Assembly (NCBI RefSeq): GCF_000208745.1
Contig: NC_030857.1
Span: 9,414,080-9,478,079 of the forward strand
DNA length: 64,000 nucleotides
Source of the DNA: Theobroma cacao
Lineage: Eukaryota > Streptophyta > Magnoliopsida > Malvales > Malvaceae
Direction of reading: 5' to 3'
Numbering within the stretch: position 1 is the first letter of the stretch; each line of letters begins with the position of its first letter. The notes under the pieces were generated by a model. It ran no database searches. It was not told where the DNA came from and saw nothing but the letters and a program-made list of their open reading frames with translations. The translations under genes were made by a program, and so were the position numbers. This document shows, in pieces, positions 33,084 to 44,100 of this stretch.

Positions 33084-35707
33084 TGTAATACCCCGTACTT
33101 TGATATGGTGACTAATAAAGCTTATCGGATGCCAACTGAGGTTAATTACAATGTTTAAAAGTGATGAAAGATGAAAGGAATAGTTTGGGATAAAGTATTC
33201 CGCATGCGAGGAAATAATAAAATAATAATATTTTTATCAAAAAAGAATTTGTGAGGTAAAAAGTGATTTGGAAGTGAATTAAGGCATAATAAGGTATTTT
33301 GGGCACCAAGGAGACAAAAGGAATGTGAGACCTTGACCTCTATAAACCTGTAACTAGCAGTAGACGCGATAATAGGGACTAGGGGTAATTTCATCATTTC
33401 TCATGGTGAGCTTCTGGAAGTAGCTTTCAAATGTTATTAAGGTCTAAATAGACCTAAGGAATAAATGAATGATGGTAAAATGAATGAAGAAGATAGAAAA
33501 ATCGATAATTTTCATGGTAGGGGCAAAACGGTCATTTTGCATCTCGAGTCAAAATTTTTAAGTTTTCATGAACTTGAGTATTTTTAGACTTTTATGGACC
33601 TTTTCTCAGTGTCAAAGAAGTAAAAAGATTGTATAAAGGCAATGGAAAGACAAAATGACCTTGTTAAGGGTATTTTGGTAATTATGTGAGAAAATGGATA
33701 AACATAAGGCATAAATATCTAAGTTTCTAGCAAGTTCTTCAAATTTCTAGCAACTTCTTCTTTTTCTTCTTCCTTTCTCATGTTTTCTTACCTTCCATGG
33801 GAGCATGCTTTGAAACCTCCATAGATTTTCTCATGTTAACCCCAATTTTCATGCCTTTGTGTACCTTTTCGCAAAGTCCTTTGTGCCCTCTTACTTTTTC
33901 ACCTTAAAACCCTCAAAAAAGCCTTTCCTTAATACTTTCTCTCACTAGTTGGACGTTTTACAAAGAAAAAGAGAGATTTTTCACAAGAATTCGAAAGCTT
34001 TTGAAAAGGAATTTGATTGCAAAGCTACCAAGGTGAGTAATGAAACTGAGTTGATTTTTTTAGTTGGTGAGAAAGGCTAGTGGCTAGAATTGTGAGTGTT
34101 TTGTGGTTGAGGTGGTCTATTCATTTTTAGGGTGACTAGAGTAGTGAGATAAATAGCCACTGAACGGTAATTAGAAGCTAGTTAGGAATAACTAGCTGAA
34201 ATTGAGTTAGGAAATAGCTTTTGGAATTATATTAATGCAAATTTGGGTGATTGAGATACTATTGGGTGTGATAGGTTCCAACAAGATCCCACATCTCCAT
34301 TCGAAGCATTGGTCGAAGTTGGAGTCGATTTAAGAATCAACAAAGACACTGTGAGTGAACTTACACTGAAAATATTTTGGGAAATGTTTTGGTGTTTGGA
34401 CGAAGCATGTGAATGATTTTTATTTGATTGTTCCTTAAAGATTATGCATGGGAACAAGCCTTTGTTAAAAATTTTTACGTTGTGAGTGTGCAAAATGATG
34501 ATTCCTTGTGCCTTATATGTGTTGATATAAATATATATGTTGCATATTGATAGTTAATATTATGTAATAAATTAACTGTGCATGTGCGTGATGTGGGGGA
34601 TGCACATGCCGATGATGATGAGGTGCAAAAGTGTGGATAATGATGTTGATGTGTGCGAGTAGGGAGTGCACACGATGATGTTGATGTGTGCGAGTAGGGA
34701 GTGCACACGATGATGTTGATGTGTGCGAATAAGGAGTGCACACGATGATGTTGATGTGTGCGAATAAGGAGTGCACATGATGATGTTGATGTGTGCGAGT
34801 AGGGAGTGCACACGACGATCTTTATTTGTGCGAGTAGGGAGTGCACATTGGCTGAATGAGGTGGTGGTATTCATGTTTATATATGTATATATACATGTGT
34901 AAGAGAAAGTTATGAATATAGTAGGTGGATGTAATGTATGTGAAATCTTGCATGTTGAGCCTTGCAATCTTGCTAATTATCTTCACATTGAATTGTATTG
35001 CAACGAGAAACTCTCAGGTTCTAGTCGCCTGAATCTCGTTGCAGTGAGAATCCACTCTCATTGCAGCGAGAAACCTTTTGTCATGTTAACTACCTTGCTT
35101 TGTTTCTGCCATATTTTCTACTTCTTTAACCTCACGATTGATCATGGATTTTCGACATCAAGGGATTAGTTAATCAAGTTTGAAATGAGTGGTTTTAATA
35201 ATAATTAAACTAAATTGCATTGTTTTTTAATCTAAGTGCATCATGATTTTTAAACTTTCCTTATCGTCGTTTGTTCCTTTCCTATGTTCACTCACTAGGT
35301 TTATACTCACTGTTTTCAACTTCATGTTTTTAGATTAGGAGGCAGTTGGAAACTAGGTTGAGGTGTCCTCGTAGATTCGTCTCTTTGGTAGGTATCTCGG
35401 CATTCAATAGCTATACCTTTGCCAAGGTCACTCTGTTGGAAGTCGAGTATCTCTTTTGTTGTGTATAGATAAACCCTGATGTAAATTACTAAGATATTTG
35501 TCTTAGACAATATATGTATACTTTGAATGGTAACACCACTGTGAGTTGACAATGGTTAACATTATTCTAAGTTAGAATAATGAAATGTGACTTTAGGAAC
35601 ATGTGATAGAATGAAGAACCGGTTATGCAAATAGGCTTGCTTGGACTTAGTGGGCTATGCCCATTGGGTCCATGCTCCGGTCATGGCCCGAAAATTGGGC
35701 TGTGACA
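33084..35707 (+). mobile_element. 3' LTR of element O
   Basis: 2624 bp, TGTAATACCCCGTAC to GGGCTGTGACA. Like the 5' LTR it has a 240-bp 5' block (33084-33323) ahead of TGTGAGACC. It is 83 bp longer than the 5' LTR, 70 bp of which are two more minisatellite units. Confidence 0.92.
34641..34850. repeat. 35-bp minisatellite, 6 units (O 3' LTR)
   Basis: GTGTGCGA recurs at 34651, 34686, 34721, 34756 and 34791, plus a diverged sixth unit at about 34826. Long reverse ORFs across it are artefacts of the repeat. Confidence 0.95.
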
Positions 35708-35712
35708 CTTAT
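35708..35712. repeat. TSD of element O, right copy (CTTAT)
   Basis: Matches 16371-16375. Confidence 0.95.
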
Positions 35713-35926
35713 TTTTTATTATAGCACTGCATTCCTCAGTAAGTGCAATTGTCTCAAAATCTTCCAACTTCCTCTTCTTAGTTGAAGTGTCTCAAGAATT
35801 TATAGCTTCGCCTTATGCTCCAAAGCTTCTACAAAAGGGATATTAATGTGGATTTTTGTAAACACCTCAAGAAATCTCAAGAAGTGTTTGTCAAGTTTTC
35901 GCTTATGAAAATGTTGAGGGAGGGTG
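35713..35926 (-). pseudogene. Athila-like gag/protease, 5' part of the split frame
   Basis: Reverse strand: KRKLDKHFLRFLEVF, then IPFVEALEH (about 35830-35860), a stop, and after a probable short deletion KLEDFETIALTEECSAI (about 35725-35775), reading up to the CTTAT duplication. These match the region just before the Athila protease, which continues at 16375 beyond element O. Gag further upstream is missing: only about 45 bp separate this block from the LTR at 35971. Confidence 0.8.
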
Positions 35927-36361
35927 GTGATGGTTGTTATGGATTTGATTGAGCTTTCTCATCTTAAGCTTGTCAGTTAAAATTCTACTACGCAAGAATA
36001 TGTATTGAATAGATAGTATATAAGCAAGCAGAGTATCGATCCCACAGAGAATTAATCTAAAATTTTACTAAGTACTAAAATTAGAACAATTTAAGTTTAT
36101 TCAAATAATTAAAATCTAAATTCTAATTAAACTAAAAACTACTCAACTAAAACTAACTTAATTAAAAATTAAAGCTAAAAAATAATTGTGTAAAAAGCAA
36201 ATCAAATAAGCCTAGGATTAAAATATCCCTCACACTTCATCTAAATATTACCTCTCTTCCTTAAATTATTCCAATGGGTTTAATTACTCACCTAGAGTCC
36301 TGAATCATTTATAAGGGTCTCTCGATGCATCTTACAAAAATATCTATTTTACTAAAACACT

Positions 36362-36366
36362 ATATC
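36362..36366. repeat. TSD of solo LTR F, left (ATATC)
   Basis: ATATC here and at 42644-42648 flank F exactly. Confidence 0.9.
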
Positions 36367-38724
36367 TGTAACGATTGCTCCTCGATCGTTACCGACGTCC
36401 GAGTCTTGTAGGAGAACCCGTCAAGTCCCGAACAAGCTCTATTGGAAACCTTTGTATGATAATGAGCCCATTCCATCGATTTATTTAATTATTTGAACCA
36501 TACATCCTTTATGTAACATACTTAAGCAATAGCTATGATAAATCAACTCAACTTTTATTCAGCATAATTGTAGAAGTTCATCAAGGTCTTTAATATCCAA
36601 CTATACATTTACGTTAACACCGTTTACAATCAAATTATGCTACGAAAGACTCGACCTTTAGCAGCGGAGTGACTCAGAATGAAATACTATGAGATGCCTT
36701 TACCTACTCGTTGTGGACCATAAGTGCAGATGATTGCACGCTAGGCTGATCACTATCTACAAAAGGGAAATAAGGGGGTGAGTCTCACGGACTCAGTGAT
36801 CATCAACTTCGTGAGTAAGGCGTAGATGGCAAACAAGCATCAAACAGGTAAATTTGAATGATAAAACTGAAAATGAATAATAATCTTTGAAAAATCAAAT
36901 CACGAATAGAGAGTTTGGGCCTTGTAAAAATAATGCCGAAAAATCATAATACAATATTTCACTTGGCAAAACAGTGCCGAAAACAAGTGTAGCAAAACAG
37001 ATTTCAATCATCGAAAACATTACTTGCCATCAAAATATGAATAACAATATAAAGGTATGCATGCTCCCAAAATGTGTGGCAAGTCAAGAAATCAACGTGT
37101 ACAGCCACAACTCATGATTGCTAAGTAAGCACTGAAAGCTTTTATTTAAACAAGGGGAGCTGCAGAAAAGCCTTAACTCTCCACCATGCAAAAAAGTACG
37201 CATTGAAAAACTCATAAGGCTCTTGAATAGGTAATCATAGTAATCACATGTGGACCCACTTCCACATAATAACAATCTAGGAACCTCGCTCCACCTAATT
37301 CCCACAGCCATGGCAGTCCCAACGATGTTGGTCGACATCGGAGAATCAAGCGATCGCAACCGCGTGTATCACTGGTGGCCTAGCCATGTATATATATATT
37401 GTGATACCCAGTACCCTCGTACTATTAAACCTCGACCTCCATAGACCAGTAACTAGAAGTAGACGCGATAAGACAAACCAAGGGTAATTTCATCATTTCT
37501 CATGGTGAGCTCCTAGAAATAGTTTTCTAATGTTATTAAGGTTTAAGTAAGCCTAAGGAATACATGAATGATGATAAAATAAATGGAGAAGATAGAAACA
37601 CTGATAATTTCCATAGTAGGGGCAAAATGGTCATTTTGCATCTCGAGTCTAAATTTTTACATTTTCAAGAACTCGAGTATTTTTAGACTACTATAGACTT
37701 TTTTCAGTGTCAAAAGAGTATAAATATTGCACAAAGGATGGGAGGAAGACAAAGCCACCATGTTAAGGGTATTTTGGTAAATTTAGTGACAATTTGGATT
37801 AACTTGAAGCATAAATATCTAGGCTCCAGTAGCTTCTCCTTCTTCATCCCCACCCTTCTCTTCATTTCACGTTTTCTTCATTCTCCTGGGAGAAAAACCT
37901 TAAATCCTCCACAAATCTCTCATAGAAAGTCCAAGTTTCATGCCTTTGCTCACTCCTTCATAGGGTTTTTCATGCTCTTCCACTTTTACACCTCAACAGC
38001 CTTCAAAAGTCTTTTTTTAGTACATTCACTCACTATCTGGATGAGTAGAGAGAGAGAGTGAGTGATTTCCCTTATTAGCTTGAAGAATTTGAAAGAGAAT
38101 TCAATTACTACGACAATCAAGGTGAGTATGAGTTAGGGTTAATCTCTTTAGTTGTTGATAATGTCTAGTAATTAGATTTGTGAGTGTTTTATTGTTGTAG
38201 TTGTTTATTCAATTTTAGTGTAATAGGGGTAGTGCAAATAATAGCCATTTAATAGTAGTTGGAAGCTAGTTAGGGATGACTAGTAAAACTTGATTTAGAA
38301 AATAGCTTTTGAAATGGTATTAATCCCAAGTTGGATTGGCTGTGATGTTTTTGTGCATGATAGGTACCAACGAGGCCCCTCAGCTCCAATTGGACCATTA
38401 GAGAAGTTAGAGTCGACTAAAGGTTCAACCAATACCGGTGAGTGAACTTGCATTAAAAAGGTTTTGGGATATACACATGTATGTTTGATTGAATCCCCTA
38501 AAGCGTTTTATTGGTTCTTTCTTCAAACTTGTAGGGGAACAAGCCCTTATGAAATGTTTTTATGTTGTGAAATGGATAGTGTGATGAATCCATATGTTTC
38601 TATATAATGTTGATATATATATACTATGTTATAAATATACCATTATGTGACAAATCCAACGTGCATGTGCGGGGTGAGTGTGCACTTGCCGGTGATGACG
38701 GTGGTGAGGGAGATGGATTGTGAT

Positions 38725-38850
38725 ATTGCCCGTGTGCATGATGTGGGGGGATGCACATGATGGCATTAATTGTGCACGATGTTGTGGGACGCACAAGATG
38801 ATTCTGGCTATGTGCACGATGTGGCGGGATGCACATGAGCTGGGCGAGAT
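38725..38850. repeat. Minisatellite of about 40 bp, 3 units (LTR E)
   Basis: Three diverged units with 'gtgca-gatgt-g-gggatgcaca', at the same relative place as the repeats in the other LTRs. Confidence 0.8.
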
Positions 38851-39039
38851 GGGGTGGTATAAAAATTGATATATGTTTAGGTATATGTATATGCAATAGA
38901 AAGACCATGATTATAATATATGATTGTATGGCATGATGAATCTTGAAAATTTCCTATTTTACTTGCAAATTGATTTTATTACAACACCAAATGGATGTTT
39001 AGTGCAAAAGAGGTCCCTCTTTACTTTGGTGCCCTACCT

Positions 39040-39354
39040 CTTGCTGCAGCGAGAACCATTCTATTATTGCTATCTGAAAATTCTCGTTGCAGTGAGAAAC
39101 ATTCTATTTGGCCGCCTGAATCTCGCTGCAACAAGAATGAATTCTCGCTGCAGTGAGAAACTTTCTGTCTTGTATGCTACCTTGATGGTTTTTGCCATAT
39201 TTTCCACTTTTTTTAACACCATAGTTGATCATGGACTTGGATCATCAAGGAATTAATTAAGTTAGAAATGAGGGGTTTTAGTGAGAAACCCTCGGCCAGC
39301 TGACATTGTGAGCCTGAATTTCGTTGCACCGAGAATGCCTTTTCGCTGTAGCGA
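39040..39354. repeat. Six GCTGCAGCGAGAA palindromes (LTR E)
   Basis: Copies at 39040, 39082, 39121, 39142, 39319 and 39340, each a variant of TCTCGCTGCAGCGAGA, mostly spaced 20-40 bp. Confidence 0.85.
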
Positions 39355-42300
39355 AGACCCATCATTTCACTTGACTTGCTTGAATGCTACTAAAGTTCTC
39401 ACTCTTTAAATTCTTTGTTATGCATGGGACCTTCATCATCAAGTGATTAACCAACTAAGGGTTTAATGAGGGATTTTAATAAGAACTAAACTAAATTGCA
39501 TTATTTTTGAAAATAAATGCATCATGAATTCTTTAAACTTTCCTTCTCGTTTGCTTGTTCCTTTCTTATGTTCACTTATTGAGTTTTGTACTCACTTTTT
39601 TTAAATTCATGTTTTCAGATTAGGAGGCAGTTGAAACGTGGATTGAGGTGTCCACGTACGTCCCTCTTTTGGCAGGTATCAATGGCACTTAGTAGCTGCA
39701 CCTTCACTATGGCCACTCCGTTGGAAGTCTAGAGTCCTTTCCGTTAAACATACCTACCCTGATGTAAACTGTTAAGATACATATATATCTTAAGTAATAG
39801 ATGTTTATGTTGGTTAATGTTACCACTACAAGATGGCACAGATGACATTATTTTGGTTCATGTAAATGTGAATATATGGTTTCGATAGAAAAGTATTGAA
39901 ATACTTGTTCATAAGAATTACGAAATACGGTTGTAAGAATGAATAATGAAATCGATGAATGGAGTCACATAGATAAGCTTGCTTGGACTTAATGGGCTAT
40001 GTCCATTGAGTCCATGCACCAATCATGGCCCGAAATTTGACCTGTGACATATATATCACTGGCCGTGGCCCCTGCCACGCCTAACAGGCTGTTGGTGACC
40101 TAAAGGTTCTTTAGCTAGAGCTCACTTGTGCACAAGGGTCACACTATATCGATGTGACATTTCGCCTACTCTTGATATTCTTGGTTTGTTAAAACCATTT
40201 TCAAAATCAAATTGAGGTTTCCAAGTCTTTCATGTAAAACTATTTGAAAACAAGTCCGATAACCTTTCAAATTGCTTTTCACGTAAAAAGGCGTGGTGTA
40301 TTCTCTTATACAAAGATCGGACTATAATCGGTGCTCAAAACTTGCATTTTAAAATCATCTAACAATCGCATTTAATTATGCATATCACACAAAAATAAGA
40401 GGCATGAATTTTGATGCAAACATCATAAAAAAGCTTGTTTCTCGGTTTCTAAAACACTTTACACATATAGCTTATCTATAGATATATCCAAAACAATTTT
40501 CAAAACAACTTGCATCCACAATTTCCTATGGTTTCTACTGGCTCATGCTTTCCACAATAGCAATATATTAATCATTTTAAATCCATTTTAAGATTGCCTA
40601 TCAAGGCTAATAGCTCACGTTATCCACAATTACTTTTAAGAAAATCGATAATGTTTATTAACGTAAATCCATATATAGTGTGGGGATTTTGAAATAGGCA
40701 CCCCCTACTCACCTCACAATAGTGGGATACAACATTGCTATTGACTCAGATGCGTATCTAGTTAATTATACTTGCTCGGTCACCCGTTGCCTCGTCTGGT
40801 ATGCCACCACGGTACACTTTCTCTACTTATATGCCTCCTAGCAACCATTCAAACCCAATACACTTAATTGTGCTCATATACGGGCAGCACATAAATCAAT
40901 AATTCCTTAATCAAATTTTATAGTTTTCATCAATATTATCCACAATCATTTAAAACACAATCCACACACTTTCAACCAATTATAGTTAACACAATATACT
41001 ATACTCACATAGCATGCTCACCTTTCAATTTTAGCTTGAGTTCCACGCACCTAGCTCATAATTTCTTCACATCCATGGTCACCATCGCTGCCACAAACAT
41101 AAACCATTAGCACACATCTCATTTCTCCTGTCTACTTGTGATTTCAACACTAAAATACTTACCCATAGCTTATCTAGCTCAAAATCACCATGGATTCCAA
41201 GATTGACCCACAAGCATGCATCTATTTCTTTCAATTCTTAGAGGACCTTTGCTGCCACAAACAATCTCACACAATTACCAACTCATTCTCAAGAAATCAC
41301 AACTAAAATCAAAGTTTTACTTACTTTCTTTAGCTTGGAACCACTAAGCCAAACCTTTCTTGTCTTTTTCTTCTTTCTCTTTTCTTTCTTTCTTCCTTTC
41401 TTAATTTCTCTCTTTGCTTCCAAGCCGATTCTCTCTCTTTTTCTTTCCAAAGGTGTGGGTTTTCTCAAGGCAAGATATTTTGCCCACACATGGTTGGATT
41501 GCCCAAAGCCACATCTTTCTCTATTATTTTCTTTTCTTTTTCTTTCCTTTTCTTCTCTCATGGGCAGATTGCCCAAAGCTTAGTTATTTTGGCATTTCCT
41601 CATTCTTTTATGTGGTTAAAATTACAAGTCAAAAAGGCTTTTGGACCTTTCCACCCGCCACCTTCATTGACCATTCTTTTTCCATTATTTTCTTTTATTT
41701 TCTCTTTACATGTCATGCTAATCAACTCTCTTTCTTTGTTTTCTTCCTATTAAATATTATGTTTATGCCTTTTTCTTTTCAAATCACATTACCATTCTTA
41801 CTTGTATACCATGGGCTATCCTTGCCAGACCATGGTTTTCTTCCACTTAAATATTCTTTATTCCTTTTCTCTTTGTCAACTATCACATGGTAGGGTCCCA
41901 CATGTCTCCCACTAACTTCCTCCTTTTTGCATGCAATAATTTGCATGAAATAGTGAATTTCACATGTATATCTCATATTTCATATAATCTAACCTTCCTT
42001 GGTTAGTAAATTCCCATTTAACTCTAAATATTAAAATTTATGCATAAGTCCTCAAACTTTTCTTTATTTACCGTGTGACCCTCCAAACTTTCATCCTTTA
42101 TAATTTGGTCCTTCTAACATTTCTTAACTCCAATTTCCTTCTATCTTCCTTCCTTTACACTTGTACAAATAGGATATAAAATTTGCACTTCACCAAGATG
42201 TCACCATAATATTTAAATATTTACTTACCCGCTATAGCTCTATTTAATAATAACACGCAGGCCCCACTATCATCGTTTTTCTTCTAAATTCTTTCTTATT

Positions 42301-43991
42301 TCTTCTCCCCCACTTAGATTAATCATATAATCTTCCTCCATGACTAATTTCGATAATAATTAAAATATTAATATTATTTTATTCTAAAATTCTCCACTTG
42401 TCTCCTCGGGACCCAAAATGTCTCACTTTGCCCTAATTCACTTCTGAATCACCTTTTAACTCATTAATTCATCCTCAATAAAAATATTATTATTTAATTA
42501 CTATTTCTCACGTGTGGAATATTTTACTCTAAACTATTCCTTTCATGCATCACTGCTCTTTGACACTTAAATTTTCGTCAATTGCCCCTTTGTCTTATCG
42601 ATATGGTTATGTTGACTGCTATACGAGGGTACAAGGTGTTACAATATCCCTATGTGAATTGAAATTAAAACAGACTCATTAAGTTCATGCTCTAATTTGG
42701 CTACATATGGCCTATAGGTATATCCCTATCCTATACGCAAATCAATTGATATGATCATATGCTATTCCAATTTTAATTTGTACTAAACTCTCTTTCCCAA
42801 GATTGTTTAGGTTCCTAAATCAATTTAATTGGTGATCAGGCAATTAAAAGCATTAACAACAATTGGAATAAACAATTCAAATCCCATTAAAGATAAGAAA
42901 GAAAGAGATTAAAAGTTTAGATTACATGTGAGTTCAATTGCAATCCTAGAAAAATAAATTTAGCTCATAATATCTAACAAAAACTTCATTCAAAGAAAAT
43001 TAGCCATTAATCGAAGTCAAAGAAAATAAGAAAAACATAAAAGTAAAGAGAGAAAACTAAAAGTTGGAGCTTTGTGATCTTGATTCTCCCTCAAATTCTT
43101 ATATTTTCTTGCTTTGTTCTTGACTTCAAATCTCCAGAATAGTTCCTTGTTGTGTCCTCTTTAAAATCTCTGAAAAAGGTCCCTTAAATAGGCTCCAAAT
43201 AACCTAATTTCCAAAATCCCGTCAACTTTTTTTATTTTTGAAAAATCACCCAGCGCTGCGACGCTACTTCTCTAGTGTTGCAGCGCTGAGCTCTCTGGAA
43301 AATTGTATGTGTGCTTCCTTTCATCAATGCTGCAGCCTTGTTCTCTGAGTGCTATGGTAATCTATCAAATTCAAATGTGAGGTTTACCCTGATATCGTCT
43401 GAACTGGGCAAAGTGGTAAACATAAAAATTTTAGCCCTGTCTCTTAGCTTTTCAATGGGTCAAAAATCACATCAATTGTTCTTCTGGATTGAAAGATATA
43501 CTCCAAATACTGCATCATATTCAGTCCATGCATACTACTATAGTGCTCCAACTTAGAAAAATATTTTGACCATGATCCGATCAGACCTAGGAAAATTGGT
43601 AAACATAAAACTTGTGTCCCTTCTTCTTATAATTATATTGGTCTAAAAATCACCTCATTTGGAGTTTTGTAGAGAGAGATATGGTCAAAATACCAAAATA
43701 TATACGAATGAAGCCATCACCATACTTGCACTAATTTTCATCAAATGAGCCTTTTTCATCAAATTTCCTATAAAAGCAATAAGAGAAATTAACAATAACT
43801 ACTCTTAAAGTAATTTAAAATAAAATAAAATAAAATTTAAGTAAAATAACTTAAATTAACTACTCAACATGTAATCAAACTTAAACAAGAAAAACACCTA
43901 AAATGCTACGATCCGAACTTGAATCTCAAATATCTAAATACATAAGCCCCCAAAATATGTCAAAATAACTCTATATAATAGAGTTATCACA

Positions 43992-44100
43992 CCCTCAAAC
44001 TTAAGATTTTGCTAGTCCTCTAGCAAAAGAAAATAAAGAAAAGAAAACTAAACATAAAATATACTTGAACAAGAGATAGAATTATAACCCGAGCCATGAA
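43992..44100 (-). other. Athila-like internal remnant next to LTR D
   Basis: CCTCAAACTTAAGATTTTGC and onward match the flank of the first Athila-like LTR (12264). After about 100 bp the sequence changes to the truncated LTR D. Confidence 0.55.

Larger units (their letters stand above)
16376..35707 (+). mobile_element. Element O: non-coding LTR retrotransposon (LARD-like) with a nested element
   Basis: Two LTRs (2541 and 2624 bp), PBS, polypurine tract and TSD CTTAT define one insertion. Without nested copy B and its 5-bp duplication it is about 9.6 kb. The internal region, 18917-21744 plus 31470-33083 (about 4.4 kb), shows no gag, protease, RT or integrase signature on either strand, so it is best described as a large retrotransposon derivative needing proteins from elsewhere (inference). 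Its LTR body is closely similar to that of the coding copies A, B and C, which are natural candidate helpers. Confidence 0.9.
37400..40049 (+). mobile_element. Solo LTR E inside F
   Basis: 2650 bp, TGTGATACCCAGTACC to ACCTGTGACA, flanked by TATAT (37395-37399 and 40050-40054). Its first 25 bp resemble the front of F, and the rest is the A/B/C-type LTR body (AAACCTCGACCTCCATAGACC). Landmarks: GCAAAATGGTCATTTTGC (37622-37639), CATAAATAT (37810), AAG/GTGAGT (donor at 38122), GATAG/GTACC (38363), GTGAGT (38438), a minisatellite (38725-38850), palindromes (39040-39354) and TTTTCAG (39618). Confidence 0.88.
36367..42643 (-). mobile_element. Solo LTR F (gypsy-type, about 3.6 kb), split by LTR E
   Basis: On the reverse strand it runs from TGTAACACCTTGTACCCTCG (42643) to ATCGTTACA (36367), with TSD ATATC and no PBS, polypurine tract at the right place or coding sequence. 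Without LTR E and its duplication it is about 3.62 kb. Its first 245 bp (42399-42643) are clearly similar to the 240-bp block at the front of the O LTRs. A purine-rich stretch (reverse view of 41340-41560) and a donor-like AAA/GTAAGT near 41320 suggest a leader. ORFs at 41335-41893 come from this low-complexity tract. Confidence 0.8.
35971..43991 (-). mobile_element. Athila-like LTR, second copy, split by solo LTR F
   Basis: Reverse strand, TGTGATAACTC at 43991 to ACTGACA at 35971. Excluding F and one TSD copy it is about 1.74 kb, comparable with the first copy (1.61 kb). Shared blocks include 'aaatataactctatata' at the start, 'aactgggcaaagtggtaaacata' (43403-43425) and 'gcaagaatatgtattg' (35990-36006). 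The flank on the right (43992 on) repeats the polypurine-side sequence of the first copy, which is unexpected for a 5' LTR. Confidence 0.65.

Noticed and set aside
34475..34967. Three overlapping reverse ORFs with repeated His/Ser-rich peptides
   Set aside because: Created by the 35-bp minisatellite of the O 3' LTR; the O 5' LTR repeats them in shorter form at 17753-18355.
41335..41893. Hydrophobic Phe/Ser-rich ORFs that look like membrane proteins
   Set aside because: They read a CT-rich low-complexity tract in solo LTR F; the real transcript direction of the LTR is opposite.
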